Assembly (NCBI RefSeq): GCF_014212175.1
Contig: NZ_JACJVR010000076.1
Coordinates: 1 to 64,000 of the forward strand
Reading direction: 5' to 3'
Origin: Cohnella xylanilytica
GTDB lineage: Bacteria; Bacillota; Bacilli; Paenibacillales; Paenibacillaceae
DNA length: 64,000 nt
Shown in pieces: positions 26,855 to 35,594 of the stretch; position 1 is the first letter of the stretch, and every line of letters starts with the position of its first letter. The notes beneath the pieces are model-generated. The model made no database searches, was not told where the DNA came from, and saw only the letters and a list, made by a program, of their open reading frames with translations. Position numbers and translations under genes: made by a program.

Positions 26855-27484
26855 ATGGACGAGACCGACAACTGCGATTTCTCCCCGCTGAAGGAAGAGC
26901 TGAAGCATCGGCTCCGATTGCTTCAAAGCTATATTGCGACGACGATCGAAGCGCTCGACGGCTCCGACGACTGCATGCTGGGCGAGTTCGAACGGATCCG
27001 CAAGGATATCGGAGAGACGGAGCTTCTGGCGGGAACCTTCTACTTGAAGTGTTATCTGTCTTCTTATACGGACAAAATCCCGGAGATCACGCGTTCGGTC
27101 CGCCATCTGTCGGATCGAAGGCACGGAGCGCTCATCGTCGTCGAACGGGAGCAAGCGACCGGCGAATTCGTCACACCCGGCATCGGCATCGGAGCCGAGA
27201 TTACGAACTCGCTGCTCGAATCGATCTTCGCTCCGGGAACGCCTCTGCACGACGGCGCCGTCATCCTGCGCCAAAGCCGGATCGTCAGCGCGGCCAGCGT
27301 GCTGCCGCTGTCGGTGAGGGACAGCTCGGGCCGCAAGCTCGGCACCCGGCATCGCGCCGCTCTCGGCTTGTCCGAGCGCTGCGACGCGCTCGTCGTCGTC
27401 GTCTCGGAGGAGACGGGGCGGGCGTCCTTCGCGATCGAGGGCAGGCTGTACCCGTTCGCGACCGGGACCGCGGCGGAACCGTGA
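26855..27484 (+). CDS. cdaS: Sporulation-specific diadenylate cyclase CdaS
   Basis: The 209-residue protein matches B. subtilis CdaS in length and layout: two N-terminal regulatory helices (residues about 1-65) and a DAC domain. The domain has the DGA motif in LHDGAVIL near residue 133 and the RHR motif in GTRHRAALG near 165. It makes cyclic di-AMP from two ATP; in B. subtilis CdaS acts in the forespore and affects germination. It begins 19 nt after gerAC, so it is probably co-expressed with the germination receptor. Confidence 0.92.
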   Translation: MDETDNCDFSPLKEELKHRLRLLQSYIATTIEALDGSDDCMLGEFERIRKDIGETELLAGTFYLKCYLSSYTDKIPEITRSVRHLSDRRHGALIVVEREQATGEFVTPGIGIGAEITNSLLESIFAPGTPLHDGAVILRQSRIVSAASVLPLSVRDSSGRKLGTRHRAALGLSERCDALVVVVSEETGRASFAIEGRLYPFATGTAAEP

Positions 27485-27495
27485 GCGAACGGGCC

Positions 27496-27525
27496 AAATA
27501 AAAAGCGCCTCGCGAAGAGGCGCTT
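27496..27525 (-). terminator. Terminator of the NlpC/P60 gene
   Basis: AAGCGCCTC (27503-27511) pairs with GAGGCGCTT (27517-27525). On the minus strand the stem runs into TTTTTATTT. On the plus strand a G run follows, so it serves mainly the minus gene, though the stem may also slow cdaS transcription. Confidence 0.85.
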
Positions 27526-27544
27526 GGGGGGACGCGGAAGCCGC

Positions 27545-28033
27545 TTAGATGACGCGGCGCGCGGTATTGTAGTGGTTTTTCCACCAACCGGAGTTGATGC
27601 TGGAGATCATGACGCCCGGCTTGCCGTACGTGTGGATGATCTTGCCTCCGCCGATGTAGATGCCGACGTGGTGGATCGGGGAGTAGAAGAAGACGAGATC
27701 GCCCGGCTTCAGATTCGCCTTGGAGACGTAGCGTCCGACCTTGGATTGGGACTTGGAATCCCGGGGAAGGGAGATGCCGTACAGCCGATAGACGTACTGG
27801 GTCAGGGACGAGCAGTCGAACGAGCTCGTGTTGCCGGTCTTGGCGCCGAACTTGTACGGGCGTCCCATATATTGCTTCGCTTTGGCGATGATCTTGCTGG
27901 CGGTGCTCGAAGTCGTGACCGTTGCTGCGGCGCTTGCCTTGGCGGGCGCGAATCCGGCTGCTCCCGAGAAAACTACGGTGAGGGCGATACCGGCGGCGGC
28001 CATCATTTTGAACAGAGATTTGCGAGTCGTCAT
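27545..28033 (-). CDS. Secreted NlpC/P60 family peptidoglycan endopeptidase
   Basis: The 162-residue protein has a signal peptide (MTTRKSLFKMMAAAGIALT, cleavage near AKASA) and a single NlpC/P60 domain. Catalytic Cys lies in FDCSS, with histidines in HHVGIYIG and KIIHTYG. It cuts the D-gamma-Glu to diamino acid bond in wall peptides. There is no wall-binding domain. GGAGGA lies 8 nt before the ATG. It is transcribed opposite to the 28271 gene from a shared 237-bp region. Confidence 0.93.
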   Translation of the reverse strand: MTTRKSLFKMMAAAGIALTVVFSGAAGFAPAKASAAATVTTSSTASKIIAKAKQYMGRPYKFGAKTGNTSSFDCSSLTQYVYRLYGISLPRDSKSQSKVGRYVSKANLKPGDLVFFYSPIHHVGIYIGGGKIIHTYGKPGVMISSINSGWWKNHYNTARRVI

Positions 28034-28270
28034 CTGGGTGTGTCCTCCTGGAATCTATGATGTGAATCTACTATATCACATCGAAATCTACCAGGATTTC
28101 TCTCTAAGAGAAAAAAGCCGGAGCTGGCACGATTCTTAAAGCCAGATGAAAATAAAATAAGAAATTCCTCAGAATTGCAACCTTTCGGGAAGGATCGGTT
28201 TCTCGTATCTGCTAATATAGAAGGGAACGGCAATAGAAGGCAAAAATTCGGAAACGGGAGGAGAGGCGAG

Positions 28271-28540
28271 ATGAAGATCAACATTCTCGGCGCGCGCATG
28301 ACCCACGATTCCTCGAACGGGTTCGTCGCGCACGTGCAATTCGAAGTGGAAGGCCACAAGCAGCCCTACGAGGCGACGCTCCAGAGCGATAACGGGAGCG
28401 AGTGGAGCCATTCGCTCTTCTTCCTGAACGAATCGGGAAGCGAAGAGGAGATCGAAGCGGTCGAGGACGAGCTCGACCGGAACGACGAGCTGTTCGGCAG
28501 CCTGATCGACGCGGCCGAAGCGTCGTGGAACCAAGAATAA
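28271..28540 (+). CDS. Conserved hypothetical protein (89 aa)
   Basis: GGGAGGAG precedes ATG 28271. The acidic protein starts MKINILGARMTHDSS, contains HVQFEVEGHKQPYEATLQS and ends in a Glu/Asp-rich helix. No membrane segment or known motif is visible. A strong hairpin follows. The function is unknown. Confidence 0.7.
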   Translation: MKINILGARMTHDSSNGFVAHVQFEVEGHKQPYEATLQSDNGSEWSHSLFFLNESGSEEEIEAVEDELDRNDELFGSLIDAAEASWNQE

Positions 28541-28545
28541 AGCGC

Positions 28546-28590
28546 GATCGGCCGCTCCCCCGTCACGACGGAGGGCGGCCGATCTTCGAT
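28546..28590 (+). terminator. Terminator after the 89-residue gene
   Basis: GATCGGCCGC (28546-28555) pairs with GCGGCCGATC (28575-28584), followed by TTCGATTTTAT. It separates this gene from the convergent UspA gene. Confidence 0.75.
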
Positions 28591-28654
28591 TTTATCGCTT
28601 CTTCGCTTCTTTGCTTCTACGCTTGAGCGGATAACGAGCCGCTGCGAGACGGCG

Positions 28655-29083
28655 TCACTTGACGACGAGAACCGGAATCTTGGAATGCTGCGCGACGTTG
28701 TGGCTGACGCTTCCGAGCACGAATTCGCGGATGGCGCCGAGGCCGCGGCTGCCCATCACGATCAGATCGGCGCCGCTGTCCGACGCGTATTCGAGCACCG
28801 CTTGGGCGGGATAGCCTTCGAGCAGCTTGTACTCGGCGCGGATTCCGGCCGGAACGCGGGCTTTGGCCGCCTCCAACACCTTGCCGGAATGCTGGACGTA
28901 TTCCTGCGCCCATTCCGCCGGCGCGGTAATGAGCATGTCCCCCGAATTCAGCATCGGCGTCGTATACGCATGAACGACCGTCAGCTCCGCCCCGAACGCC
29001 TCCGCAAGCCTCGCCGCATGGTCCAGCGCTTTGTTGGCCAGATTGGAGCCGTCGTAGGCCGCCACGATTTTCGAATAACTCAT
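28655..29083 (-). CDS. Universal stress protein, UspA family
   Basis: The 142-residue protein opens MSYSKIVAAYDGSNLANKAL and has the ATP-binding pattern GSRGLGAIREFVLGSVS near the C-terminus. It is a cytosolic stress protein of ATP-binding type. The ATG at 29083 follows GAGGTG at 7 nt; the frame extends to 29140 without support. It is divergent from the helD gene with 165 bp between them. Confidence 0.92.
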   Translation of the reverse strand: MSYSKIVAAYDGSNLANKALDHAARLAEAFGAELTVVHAYTTPMLNSGDMLITAPAEWAQEYVQHSGKVLEAAKARVPAGIRAEYKLLEGYPAQAVLEYASDSGADLIVMGSRGLGAIREFVLGSVSHNVAQHSKIPVLVVK

Positions 29084-29170
29084 CTCCGGGCACCTCTTCT
29101 CCATATGTAGGATCGATTCCGATACCGTTACTTTACCCACATTCCGGCGGTTTGAATAGGAATTCGATCA

Positions 29171-29199
29171 TTGATTTCCATCGGCGGTTGTGCTATTAT
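29171..29199 (+). promoter_or_regulatory. Promoter of helD
   Basis: TTGATT (29171-29176), a 17-bp spacer and TATTAT (29194-29199) form a good vegetative-type promoter 50 nt before the helD start. Confidence 0.75.
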
Positions 29200-29248
29200 A
29201 TTCGCCTTGTCGACTAAGAAACGGATAAATATGGGAGGGAAAACGGGC

Positions 29249-31303
29249 ATGTCCGCGGACGCGAAGCATATCGAGGAAGAACGGCGCCTGAAGGACGTCC
29301 TTCGGGAGATTCGGACCCAGCTGGACGCCATCGGACCTCGCTATACGGGCAACGATTACACCGAGCAGGTTCTCGACGATCTGAGGCAGGAGCGCAAGGC
29401 GAGACTGGAAGTGGCTCAGCGGGAGCCGTACTTCGGGCGGCTCGACTTCCGGGAAGGGGGACAGCCGGCTCCGGTTCCTCTCTATATCGGCAAGGCCGGG
29501 GTCGGCGAGGAATCGTCCAGGCAGCCGCTCGTCATCGATTGGCGGGCGCCGGTATCCAGCCTGTTCTATTCGTTCAACGGAGGGGACCCGAACGTCTCGT
29601 ACGACTCTCCGGAAGGAACGATTCAAGGGACGGTCTCGTTGAAAAGAAATCTGCTGGTGCGTCAAGGCGTCCTGCAGCGGGTCGTCGACAGCTACGAGGA
29701 AGGGCAGGACGCCGGGGCCGCGGTGTCCGACGAATTCCTGCTGCACCGGCTCGGGGAGAGCAAGGACAACAAGCTGCGGGATATCGTGTCCACGATCCAG
29801 CAGGAACAGGACGCCATCATCCGCACGGACAAGAACAAGGCGCTGTTCATCCAAGGGGTGGCGGGCAGCGGCAAAACGACGGTGGCTCTTCACCGGCTGG
29901 CTTATTTGCTGTATCACTACAAGGACAAGGTCAAGGCCGACCGGATGATCATTCTGGCGCCGAACCGCATGTTCCTCGACTATATCTCCGGCGTGCTTCC
30001 CGAGCTGGGCGTCGGCGACATCCGGCAGACGACGTTCGCGGATTGGGCGGCCGATCTGCTGGGAGGGAGCGTAACGCTCGCGCCCCCGGCCAAGACGCTG
30101 GAACGCTGGTTCGAGCGGAAGACGACGGAAGCGGACAAGGAAGGGGCGCCGGGTCGCTTGAAAGGAAGCGTCGCGTTCCTGAGGCGCCTCGAGGATGCGC
30201 TGGACAGGTGGGAAGCGGAGCTGATTCCCGACGAGCCGTTCGTTCCGCATCCGGGCGTCGTTCTTCCGGCCGCCCAGATTCGGGAGTGGTTCCGCTCGGA
30301 GCCGGCGGACGAACCGGTCCTGAAGAGGAGAGAACGGCTTCTGAACCGGCTGAAGCGGTGGATGGAGATTCAGCTCGGGAAGAGCCGCTGGGGCGACAAG
30401 ACGATCCGTTCGAACGCGACGGCGAAGTGGAAGCAATACTCGAACAAAGTTCCGAGTCCGAGCGCGGTCGAGTTCTACGCCGGCCGCTTCCCGGACGAAT
30501 TCGCCCCCGCCAAGCCGTCGTCCAAGCGCAAGCCGGTCGTAGCGGAGGCCGAGGATCTTCCGCCGCTCGCCTTGATACAATTGCGGCTGTACGGCACGGA
30601 TTCGCCGAAGTTCGACCATATCGTCATCGACGAAGCCCAGGATTATTCGCCCCTGCAGCTCGCCGTTCTGAAGAAGCTGCAGCGAACGCCGTCCATGACG
30701 GTGCTCGGCGATCTCCAGCAGGGGATCCACGATTACGCGGGCATTCGCCGCTGGGCGGAGCTGACGGAGCTGTTCCCGCCGGAGGAGACGGCCTATTACG
30801 AGCTGGACCGGAGCTACCGGTCCACGATGGAGATCATCGAGTTCGCCAACCGGATTCTGGCCGGCATGGAGGGCGGCGTGAAGCCCGCCGTTCCGGTGTT
30901 CCGCAGCGGAGAGCCGGTGGAGACGGCCGAGGTCTCCGCGAAGGATCGGGCGGACGCCGCGGCGCGGATGATCCGGGAATGGAGCGGCGTCCCGGAGCTG
31001 TCCACGATCGCGGTGCTGTGCCGGACGGCCGAGTCGAGCGAGCGGATGCATGTCGGGCTCCGGGAGCGCGGCATCGAAGCGGCTTTGCTGACCGCGGATC
31101 AGCAGGCTTACGGCGGCGGCTTGACCGTCGTGCCCGTCTATCTGTCCAAGGGGCTCGAATTCGACGCCGTGCTCATTCCGGACGCGGACGAGGACGCCTA
31201 CGGCCCGGCGGACGCCAAGCTGCTGTACGTCGGCTGCACGCGCGCCCTTCACCGGCTGAAGCTGCTGTACGCGGGGCGGCTGACTTCCCTGATTGTGGTA
31301 TAA
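29249..31303 (+). CDS. helD: HelD-type RNA polymerase recycling ATPase
   Basis: The 684-residue protein has an N-terminal coiled coil (residues about 1-65), VIDWRAPVSSLFY typical of HelD, Walker A GVAGSGKTTVALHR near residue 205, Walker B with IVIDEAQDYSP, and the C-terminal UvrD-like YVGCTRALHRL. HelD pulls stalled RNA polymerase off DNA using ATP. ATG 29249 follows GGGAGGGA. It is probably followed on the same transcript by the metallophosphoesterase. Confidence 0.88.
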   Translation: MSADAKHIEEERRLKDVLREIRTQLDAIGPRYTGNDYTEQVLDDLRQERKARLEVAQREPYFGRLDFREGGQPAPVPLYIGKAGVGEESSRQPLVIDWRAPVSSLFYSFNGGDPNVSYDSPEGTIQGTVSLKRNLLVRQGVLQRVVDSYEEGQDAGAAVSDEFLLHRLGESKDNKLRDIVSTIQQEQDAIIRTDKNKALFIQGVAGSGKTTVALHRLAYLLYHYKDKVKADRMIILAPNRMFLDYISGVLPELGVGDIRQTTFADWAADLLGGSVTLAPPAKTLERWFERKTTEADKEGAPGRLKGSVAFLRRLEDALDRWEAELIPDEPFVPHPGVVLPAAQIREWFRSEPADEPVLKRRERLLNRLKRWMEIQLGKSRWGDKTIRSNATAKWKQYSNKVPSPSAVEFYAGRFPDEFAPAKPSSKRKPVVAEAEDLPPLALIQLRLYGTDSPKFDHIVIDEAQDYSPLQLAVLKKLQRTPSMTVLGDLQQGIHDYAGIRRWAELTELFPPEETAYYELDRSYRSTMEIIEFANRILAGMEGGVKPAVPVFRSGEPVETAEVSAKDRADAAARMIREWSGVPELSTIAVLCRTAESSERMHVGLRERGIEAALLTADQQAYGGGLTVVPVYLSKGLEFDAVLIPDADEDAYGPADAKLLYVGCTRALHRLKLLYAGRLTSLIVV

Positions 31304-31345
31304 TAGAGCGCAGATTCAGAAGACTTCCGGGGGAGCTCCGCCAAT

Positions 31346-32509
31346 ATGAACAGATCGATGCTGCTTCGCCTCGTCCCGATGCTGATCGTCTTCGGGGCGT
31401 TGAACTTCTACGTCGGCTGGCACGGGGACCTGCTGCTGTCGTCCCTGTGGCCGGCCTTCCCGCGCGCCGTCTATTGGATTCTATTCGCCGTTATCGCATT
31501 CTCTTATCTTCTCGGGAGAATGCTGATCGGGGATGGAAGCGGAATCGCCGCCGCGCCGGGCAGACTGCTCAAGGTGGTCGGCTCGTATTATTTCGCCGTG
31601 TTCGAGCTCGGCTTTCTGCTGGTCGTGCTGGCCGACATCGCGGCTCTCGTCGCGTATCTGTGCGGCGCCGACATGTCCGCGTTCGTTCCTGCGGCCGGCG
31701 GCATCGTCGTTCTCGCGCTGCTTGTCCTGCTCGCCTGGGGTTCGAGGAACGCCTGGAGCCCCGTCGCCCGGACGTACGATATCGAGGTCGCGAAGAAGGC
31801 CGGGGACTTGAAGACGCTCAAGATCGCGGTCGTCTCCGACATCCACTTGGGCAACACCGTCGGCAACCGCCATCTCGATCGGCTCCTTCCGCAGGTGAAC
31901 GAATGGCGGCCGGATCTCATTCTGCTCGCCGGGGACGTGATCGACGACAGCATCGAGCCGTTCGTCCGCCGTTCGATGGCCGATCGGCTCGCGCGGCTCG
32001 AGGCCGAGTACGGAACGTTCGCGGTGCTCGGCAACCATGAATATTACGGCGGCCACATCGAGGAGTACGTCGAGCGGATGCGCGAGATCGGCATCCCGGT
32101 GCTGAGGGACGAGACGGTGACGGTCGCCGGAGGCGTTCAGATCGCGGGCCGGAAGGACAAGACCGCGGAGGCGGCGGATCCGGAAGGAAGGCTGCCCGTT
32201 CGGGAGCTGACCGCCTCCTTCGACCGTACCCGGCCGATCGTCGTCCTCGACCATCAGCCGTACGGGTACGACCTCGCGGCCGAGGCCGGAGCCGATATTC
32301 TGATCTCCGGCCATACGCACCGGGGCCAGTTCGCACCGAACCACTGGATCACGAGAAGGCTGTTCGAGCTGGACTGGGGTTACCTGCGCAAAGGGAGCAT
32401 GCATGCGTTCGTATCGTCGGGCTTCGGAACGTGGGGGCCGCCGATCCGGCTGGCCAGCCGTTCGGAGACGATGCGGATTACCGTTCATTTCAAGGAGGAG
32501 ACCGCTTGA
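31346..32509 (+). CDS. Membrane-anchored metallophosphoesterase, YkuE-like
   Basis: The first 150 residues contain four likely transmembrane helices, then a soluble calcineurin-like domain. Metal-site motifs are VVSDIHLG, LAGDVID, LGNHEYY, DHQP and SGHTHRGQ, all complete. It probably hydrolyses a phosphoester on the cytosolic or outer face of the membrane. GGGGGAGC precedes the ATG. The next gene starts inside its stop codon, so the pair is coupled. Confidence 0.9.
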   Translation: MNRSMLLRLVPMLIVFGALNFYVGWHGDLLLSSLWPAFPRAVYWILFAVIAFSYLLGRMLIGDGSGIAAAPGRLLKVVGSYYFAVFELGFLLVVLADIAALVAYLCGADMSAFVPAAGGIVVLALLVLLAWGSRNAWSPVARTYDIEVAKKAGDLKTLKIAVVSDIHLGNTVGNRHLDRLLPQVNEWRPDLILLAGDVIDDSIEPFVRRSMADRLARLEAEYGTFAVLGNHEYYGGHIEEYVERMREIGIPVLRDETVTVAGGVQIAGRKDKTAEAADPEGRLPVRELTASFDRTRPIVVLDHQPYGYDLAAEAGADILISGHTHRGQFAPNHWITRRLFELDWGYLRKGSMHAFVSSGFGTWGPPIRLASRSETMRITVHFKEETA

Positions 32510-33165
32510 GATCGTTGCTCTACGGGTTGACAAGGGCGTTCGGCGTCAGCGCCCTTTGCTTTATCGCTTTTGCCTGCGTGGCGCTGCTCGTCGGGTTCGA
32601 CCGGATCTCCGGCTTCGACGAGGCCGTCATCCGGTCCGTGCAAGGCTTGGAGACGCCTACGCTGACGAAGGCGATGGAGGCCGTCTCTTCGATCGGGACG
32701 ACGAAGCCGGTCATCGGCATCGCGCTCGTCGTCATGGCGTTCCTCTACTTCGTTCTTCGGCACCGCAAGGAGCTGATTCTGTTCGTCGTCGTCTTGGCCG
32801 GGTCGACCGTGCTGAACAACCTGCTGAAGGCTCTGTTCCGCAGGGAGAGACCGACGCTGCACCGGCTCGTCGAGGAAGCGGGGTTCAGCTTCCCGAGCGG
32901 CCATTCGATGGCGGCGTTCAGCCTTTACGGCATTACGGCCTATCTGCTCTGGCGCCATATTCCGAGTCTGGCCGGCCGAATCGTCCTGATCGTTCTCGCC
33001 GTCCTTGTCGTCGGGACGATCGGATTCAGCCGGATTTACCTCGGGGTTCATTATCCGAGCGACGTCATCGGGGGCTACTTCATGAGCGCCTGCTGGCTGG
33101 CCGCTTCGATCGGCGTTTTCCAACGGCTCGCGAAGAGGCGACGGTCGACGACTCCCCTTCGTTGA
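32506..33165 (+). CDS. PAP2-family membrane phosphatase
   Basis: Start TTG 32506 overlaps the previous stop (TTGA) and has AAGGAGG 7 nt upstream; no ATG is near. The 219-residue protein has six hydrophobic helices and all three lipid-phosphatase motifs: KALFRRERP, FPSGHS and SRIYLGVHYPSD. It likely dephosphorylates undecaprenyl diphosphate, phosphatidylglycerol phosphate or similar. It is coupled with the metallophosphoesterase, suggesting joint envelope phosphate metabolism. Confidence 0.9.
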   Translation: MRSLLYGLTRAFGVSALCFIAFACVALLVGFDRISGFDEAVIRSVQGLETPTLTKAMEAVSSIGTTKPVIGIALVVMAFLYFVLRHRKELILFVVVLAGSTVLNNLLKALFRRERPTLHRLVEEAGFSFPSGHSMAAFSLYGITAYLLWRHIPSLAGRIVLIVLAVLVVGTIGFSRIYLGVHYPSDVIGGYFMSACWLAASIGVFQRLAKRRRSTTPLR

Positions 33166-33263
33166 CACGCGGCGGGGCGATGTGCTAATTTGTTAGTAAG
33201 CCTTTATTCATTTTAATCTTATCGGATATATCAGAATTATAGCCACGGCCTACCCGACGACAG

Positions 33264-33312
33264 GAGGCTCCGCTTATCGCACCCGGCGTGCGAGAAGGGA
33301 GCCTCTTTTTTT
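33264..33312 (+). terminator. Terminator upstream of the LLM oxidoreductase gene
   Basis: GAGGCTCC (33264-33271) pairs with GGAGCCTC (33298-33305), followed by seven or more T. The interior has a second small stem (CGCACCCGGCGTGCG). It lies 98 nt after the PAP2 stop and 48 nt before the next start, so it could also be part of a leader; no known riboswitch motif is evident. Confidence 0.8.
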
Positions 33313-33360
33313 CATTGGATCGGTCGGAGACGGGGAACGCGAACGAAGGAGATGGAGAGC

Positions 33361-34377
33361 TTGACGTTGAGACTTAGTTTGCTGGATCAGAGCCCGATTT
33401 ACGAAGGAGAGTCGCCTACGCGGGCGCTCGAGCACACGATCGACCTCGCCGTGTTGGCCGACCGGCTCGGCTATCACCGCTTCTGGGTGTCGGAGCACCA
33501 CGATTCCTCCCTGGTGGTCGGGTCTTCGCCCGAAGTGCTGATCTCGCACCTGCTGGCGAAGACGACGCGTATCCGCGTCGGCTCCGGCGGGGTGATGCTT
33601 CAGCATTACAGCCCCTACAAGGTAGCCGAGAACTTCAACGTGCTGGCCGCGCTCGCCCCGGGCCGCGTCGATCTCGGAATCGGCCGTGCGCCCGGAGGGC
33701 TGCCGCATTCGACGCGGGCTCTCCAAGGAGAAGGCGCCGCGCAGGCGCCGCTCGGCGACAAGCTGGAGCAGCTCGACCAATATTTGCGCAACCGGCTGGA
33801 CGAGAACCATCCGCTTCAGGGGCTTCGGGCGACGCCGGTCGTCTCCCGTCCGGCGGATCTGTACCTTCTCGGCGCGACGGGCGCGAGCGGACAGCTCGCC
33901 GGAGAGTTCGGCGTGCCTTACGTGTTCGCCCTCTTCATCAACGGAGACGAACAGGTCGCCCTCGAAGCCTTGGAGAGCTATCGCCGCAGCTTCCGGCCGG
34001 TCCGCTCGGAGAAGCCGGAGCCGATTCTGGCTCTGTCCGCGATCGTGGCGGAGACGGAGGAGGAGGCGAAGCGGATCGCCGCGGACTTCAAGCTGGTGAA
34101 GATTCATCTGGAGAGCGGCCGCACCATAACGGTGTCGAGCCTGCAGCACGCCGAAGAGTTCGGCAGGCAGACGGACGAGAAGTACACAATCGAAGCGAAG
34201 GATGCTAACATAGTCGCAGGAACCAAGTCGAGCGTACGCGAGCGATTGCTGGACATCCGGAACCGGTTCGGGGTGGACGAGGTCATTCTGACGGTCCCCG
34301 CCAAGGAATTCGGCGACCGGGTTCGCACGATCCGGCTTCTGCGGGAGGCGTTCTCGGAGGTCCCCGCGGAGGGCTGA
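33361..34377 (+). CDS. LLM-class (luciferase-like) flavin-dependent oxidoreductase
   Basis: The protein of 338 residues starts LTLRLSLLDQSPI and has YHRFWVSEHH, SSPEVLISHL and GRVDLGIGRAPGG, which place it in the single-component LLM group related to YvbT/MsnO3. It probably uses FMN/FADH2 to oxidise a small substrate. TTG 33361 has AAGGAG at 9-10 nt; ATG 33352 (three residues longer) lies only 1 nt from the same site. It begins a run of genes with the amidohydrolase and sarcosine-oxidase-like gene. Confidence 0.85.
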   Translation: MTLRLSLLDQSPIYEGESPTRALEHTIDLAVLADRLGYHRFWVSEHHDSSLVVGSSPEVLISHLLAKTTRIRVGSGGVMLQHYSPYKVAENFNVLAALAPGRVDLGIGRAPGGLPHSTRALQGEGAAQAPLGDKLEQLDQYLRNRLDENHPLQGLRATPVVSRPADLYLLGATGASGQLAGEFGVPYVFALFINGDEQVALEALESYRRSFRPVRSEKPEPILALSAIVAETEEEAKRIAADFKLVKIHLESGRTITVSSLQHAEEFGRQTDEKYTIEAKDANIVAGTKSSVRERLLDIRNRFGVDEVILTVPAKEFGDRVRTIRLLREAFSEVPAEG

Positions 34378-34397
34378 CAGGGAGGCGGTAGGAGAGC

Positions 34398-35594
34398 ATG
34401 GACCATTCGGCGTTAGATCTATGGGAGGGGGAGGGGCTGCAGGGCAAGCTAGCGGCGATCCGCAGGCACCTGCATCGCTACCCCGAAGTGGCGTACGAGG
34501 AACACGAGACGACGAAGGCGATCCGGAACTGGCTCGCCGAGGCGGGCATCGCGGAGGCGCAGCATTCGCTCGGAACCGGGCTCGTCGCGGAGATCAAGGG
34601 GGCGGAGGACGGCCCCGTCGTCGCTCTGCGCGCGGACATCGACGCGCTGCCGATCCAAGAGGAGACGGGGCTTCCGTTCGCGTCGGCGATTCCGGGCAAG
34701 ATGCATGCGTGCGGCCACGACTTCCATACGGCGGCGATCCTCGGAGCGGCCTTCTTGCTCAAGCGCGCCGAGAGCCGGCTCAAGGGGACGGTGAAGCTTC
34801 TGTTCCAGCCGGCGGAAGAGAAGGGGACGGGAGCGCTGCGGGTGCTGGAGAGCGGCGCTCTTCGGGGAGTCGACGCGATTCTCGGCCTGCACAACAAGCC
34901 GGACCTGCCCGTCGGGACGGTCGGGATCAAGCCGGGGCCGCTTATGGCTTCGGTCGACGGGTTCAAGGTCGAGGCGACCGGAGTCGGGACGCACGCGGCC
35001 GTTCCGAACGCGGGCGTCGATCCGATCGTCGCGTCCGCGCATCTTGTGACGGCGCTGCAGACGATCGTCAGCCGCAACGTCGGCTCCCTGCGAAGCGCGG
35101 TCGTCAGCGTGACGCGAATCCAGAGCGGGACGACGTGGAACGTCATTCCCGACAAGGCGATTCTGGAGGGCACGATCCGCACGTTCGACGAGAGCTTGCG
35201 TTCGGAGGTGAAGGAGCACTTCGAACGGATCGTCGCCGGGGTGTCGTCCGGGCTCGGCGTCCGCTCCGAGATCCAATGGTATCCCGGACCTCCGAGCGTC
35301 GCCAACGATCCTCGATTAACGGAATTAATGATTCATGCGGCTAATCGTATCGGACTTAACGTCGTGACGCCGGAGCCTTCTCCTGCGGGAGAAGACTTCG
35401 CGTTCTATCAGCGGGAGATTCCGGGCGCGTTCGTCTTCGTCGGAACGTCGGGGCCGCACGAGTGGCATCACCCCGCGTTCGACCTGGACGAGAGCGCGCT
35501 GGAGCCGGCGGCCCGGCTGTTCGCCGAAGCCGCCGCCGAGGCGCTGGAGCGTCTCGCCGAAGGGAGGAGGAACGAACATCCGAATCCATTATGA
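34398..35594 (+). CDS. M20-family amidohydrolase (N-acyl-amino-acid/hippurate hydrolase type)
   Basis: The 398-residue metallo-hydrolase has RRHLHRYPEVAYEE, RADIDALPIQEETG, the metal-binding HACGHDFHTA and QPAEEKGTGA, with a C-terminal HHPAFDLDE. This pattern matches the IAA-amino acid/aminoacylase branch, which removes N-acyl groups. GGAGGCGG precedes the ATG. It overlaps the next gene's proposed start by 17 nt, and follows the LLM gene by 20 nt, so the three form one operon. Confidence 0.9.
   Translation: MDHSALDLWEGEGLQGKLAAIRRHLHRYPEVAYEEHETTKAIRNWLAEAGIAEAQHSLGTGLVAEIKGAEDGPVVALRADIDALPIQEETGLPFASAIPGKMHACGHDFHTAAILGAAFLLKRAESRLKGTVKLLFQPAEEKGTGALRVLESGALRGVDAILGLHNKPDLPVGTVGIKPGPLMASVDGFKVEATGVGTHAAVPNAGVDPIVASAHLVTALQTIVSRNVGSLRSAVVSVTRIQSGTTWNVIPDKAILEGTIRTFDESLRSEVKEHFERIVAGVSSGLGVRSEIQWYPGPPSVANDPRLTELMIHAANRIGLNVVTPEPSPAGEDFAFYQREIPGAFVFVGTSGPHEWHHPAFDLDESALEPAARLFAEAAAEALERLAEGRRNEHPNPL

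Noticed and set aside
33170-33312. Riboswitch or T-box leader before the LLM oxidoreductase gene
   Set aside because: No T-box, SAM, purine, TPP or ZTP hallmark found; the hairpin is explained as a terminator for the upstream gene.
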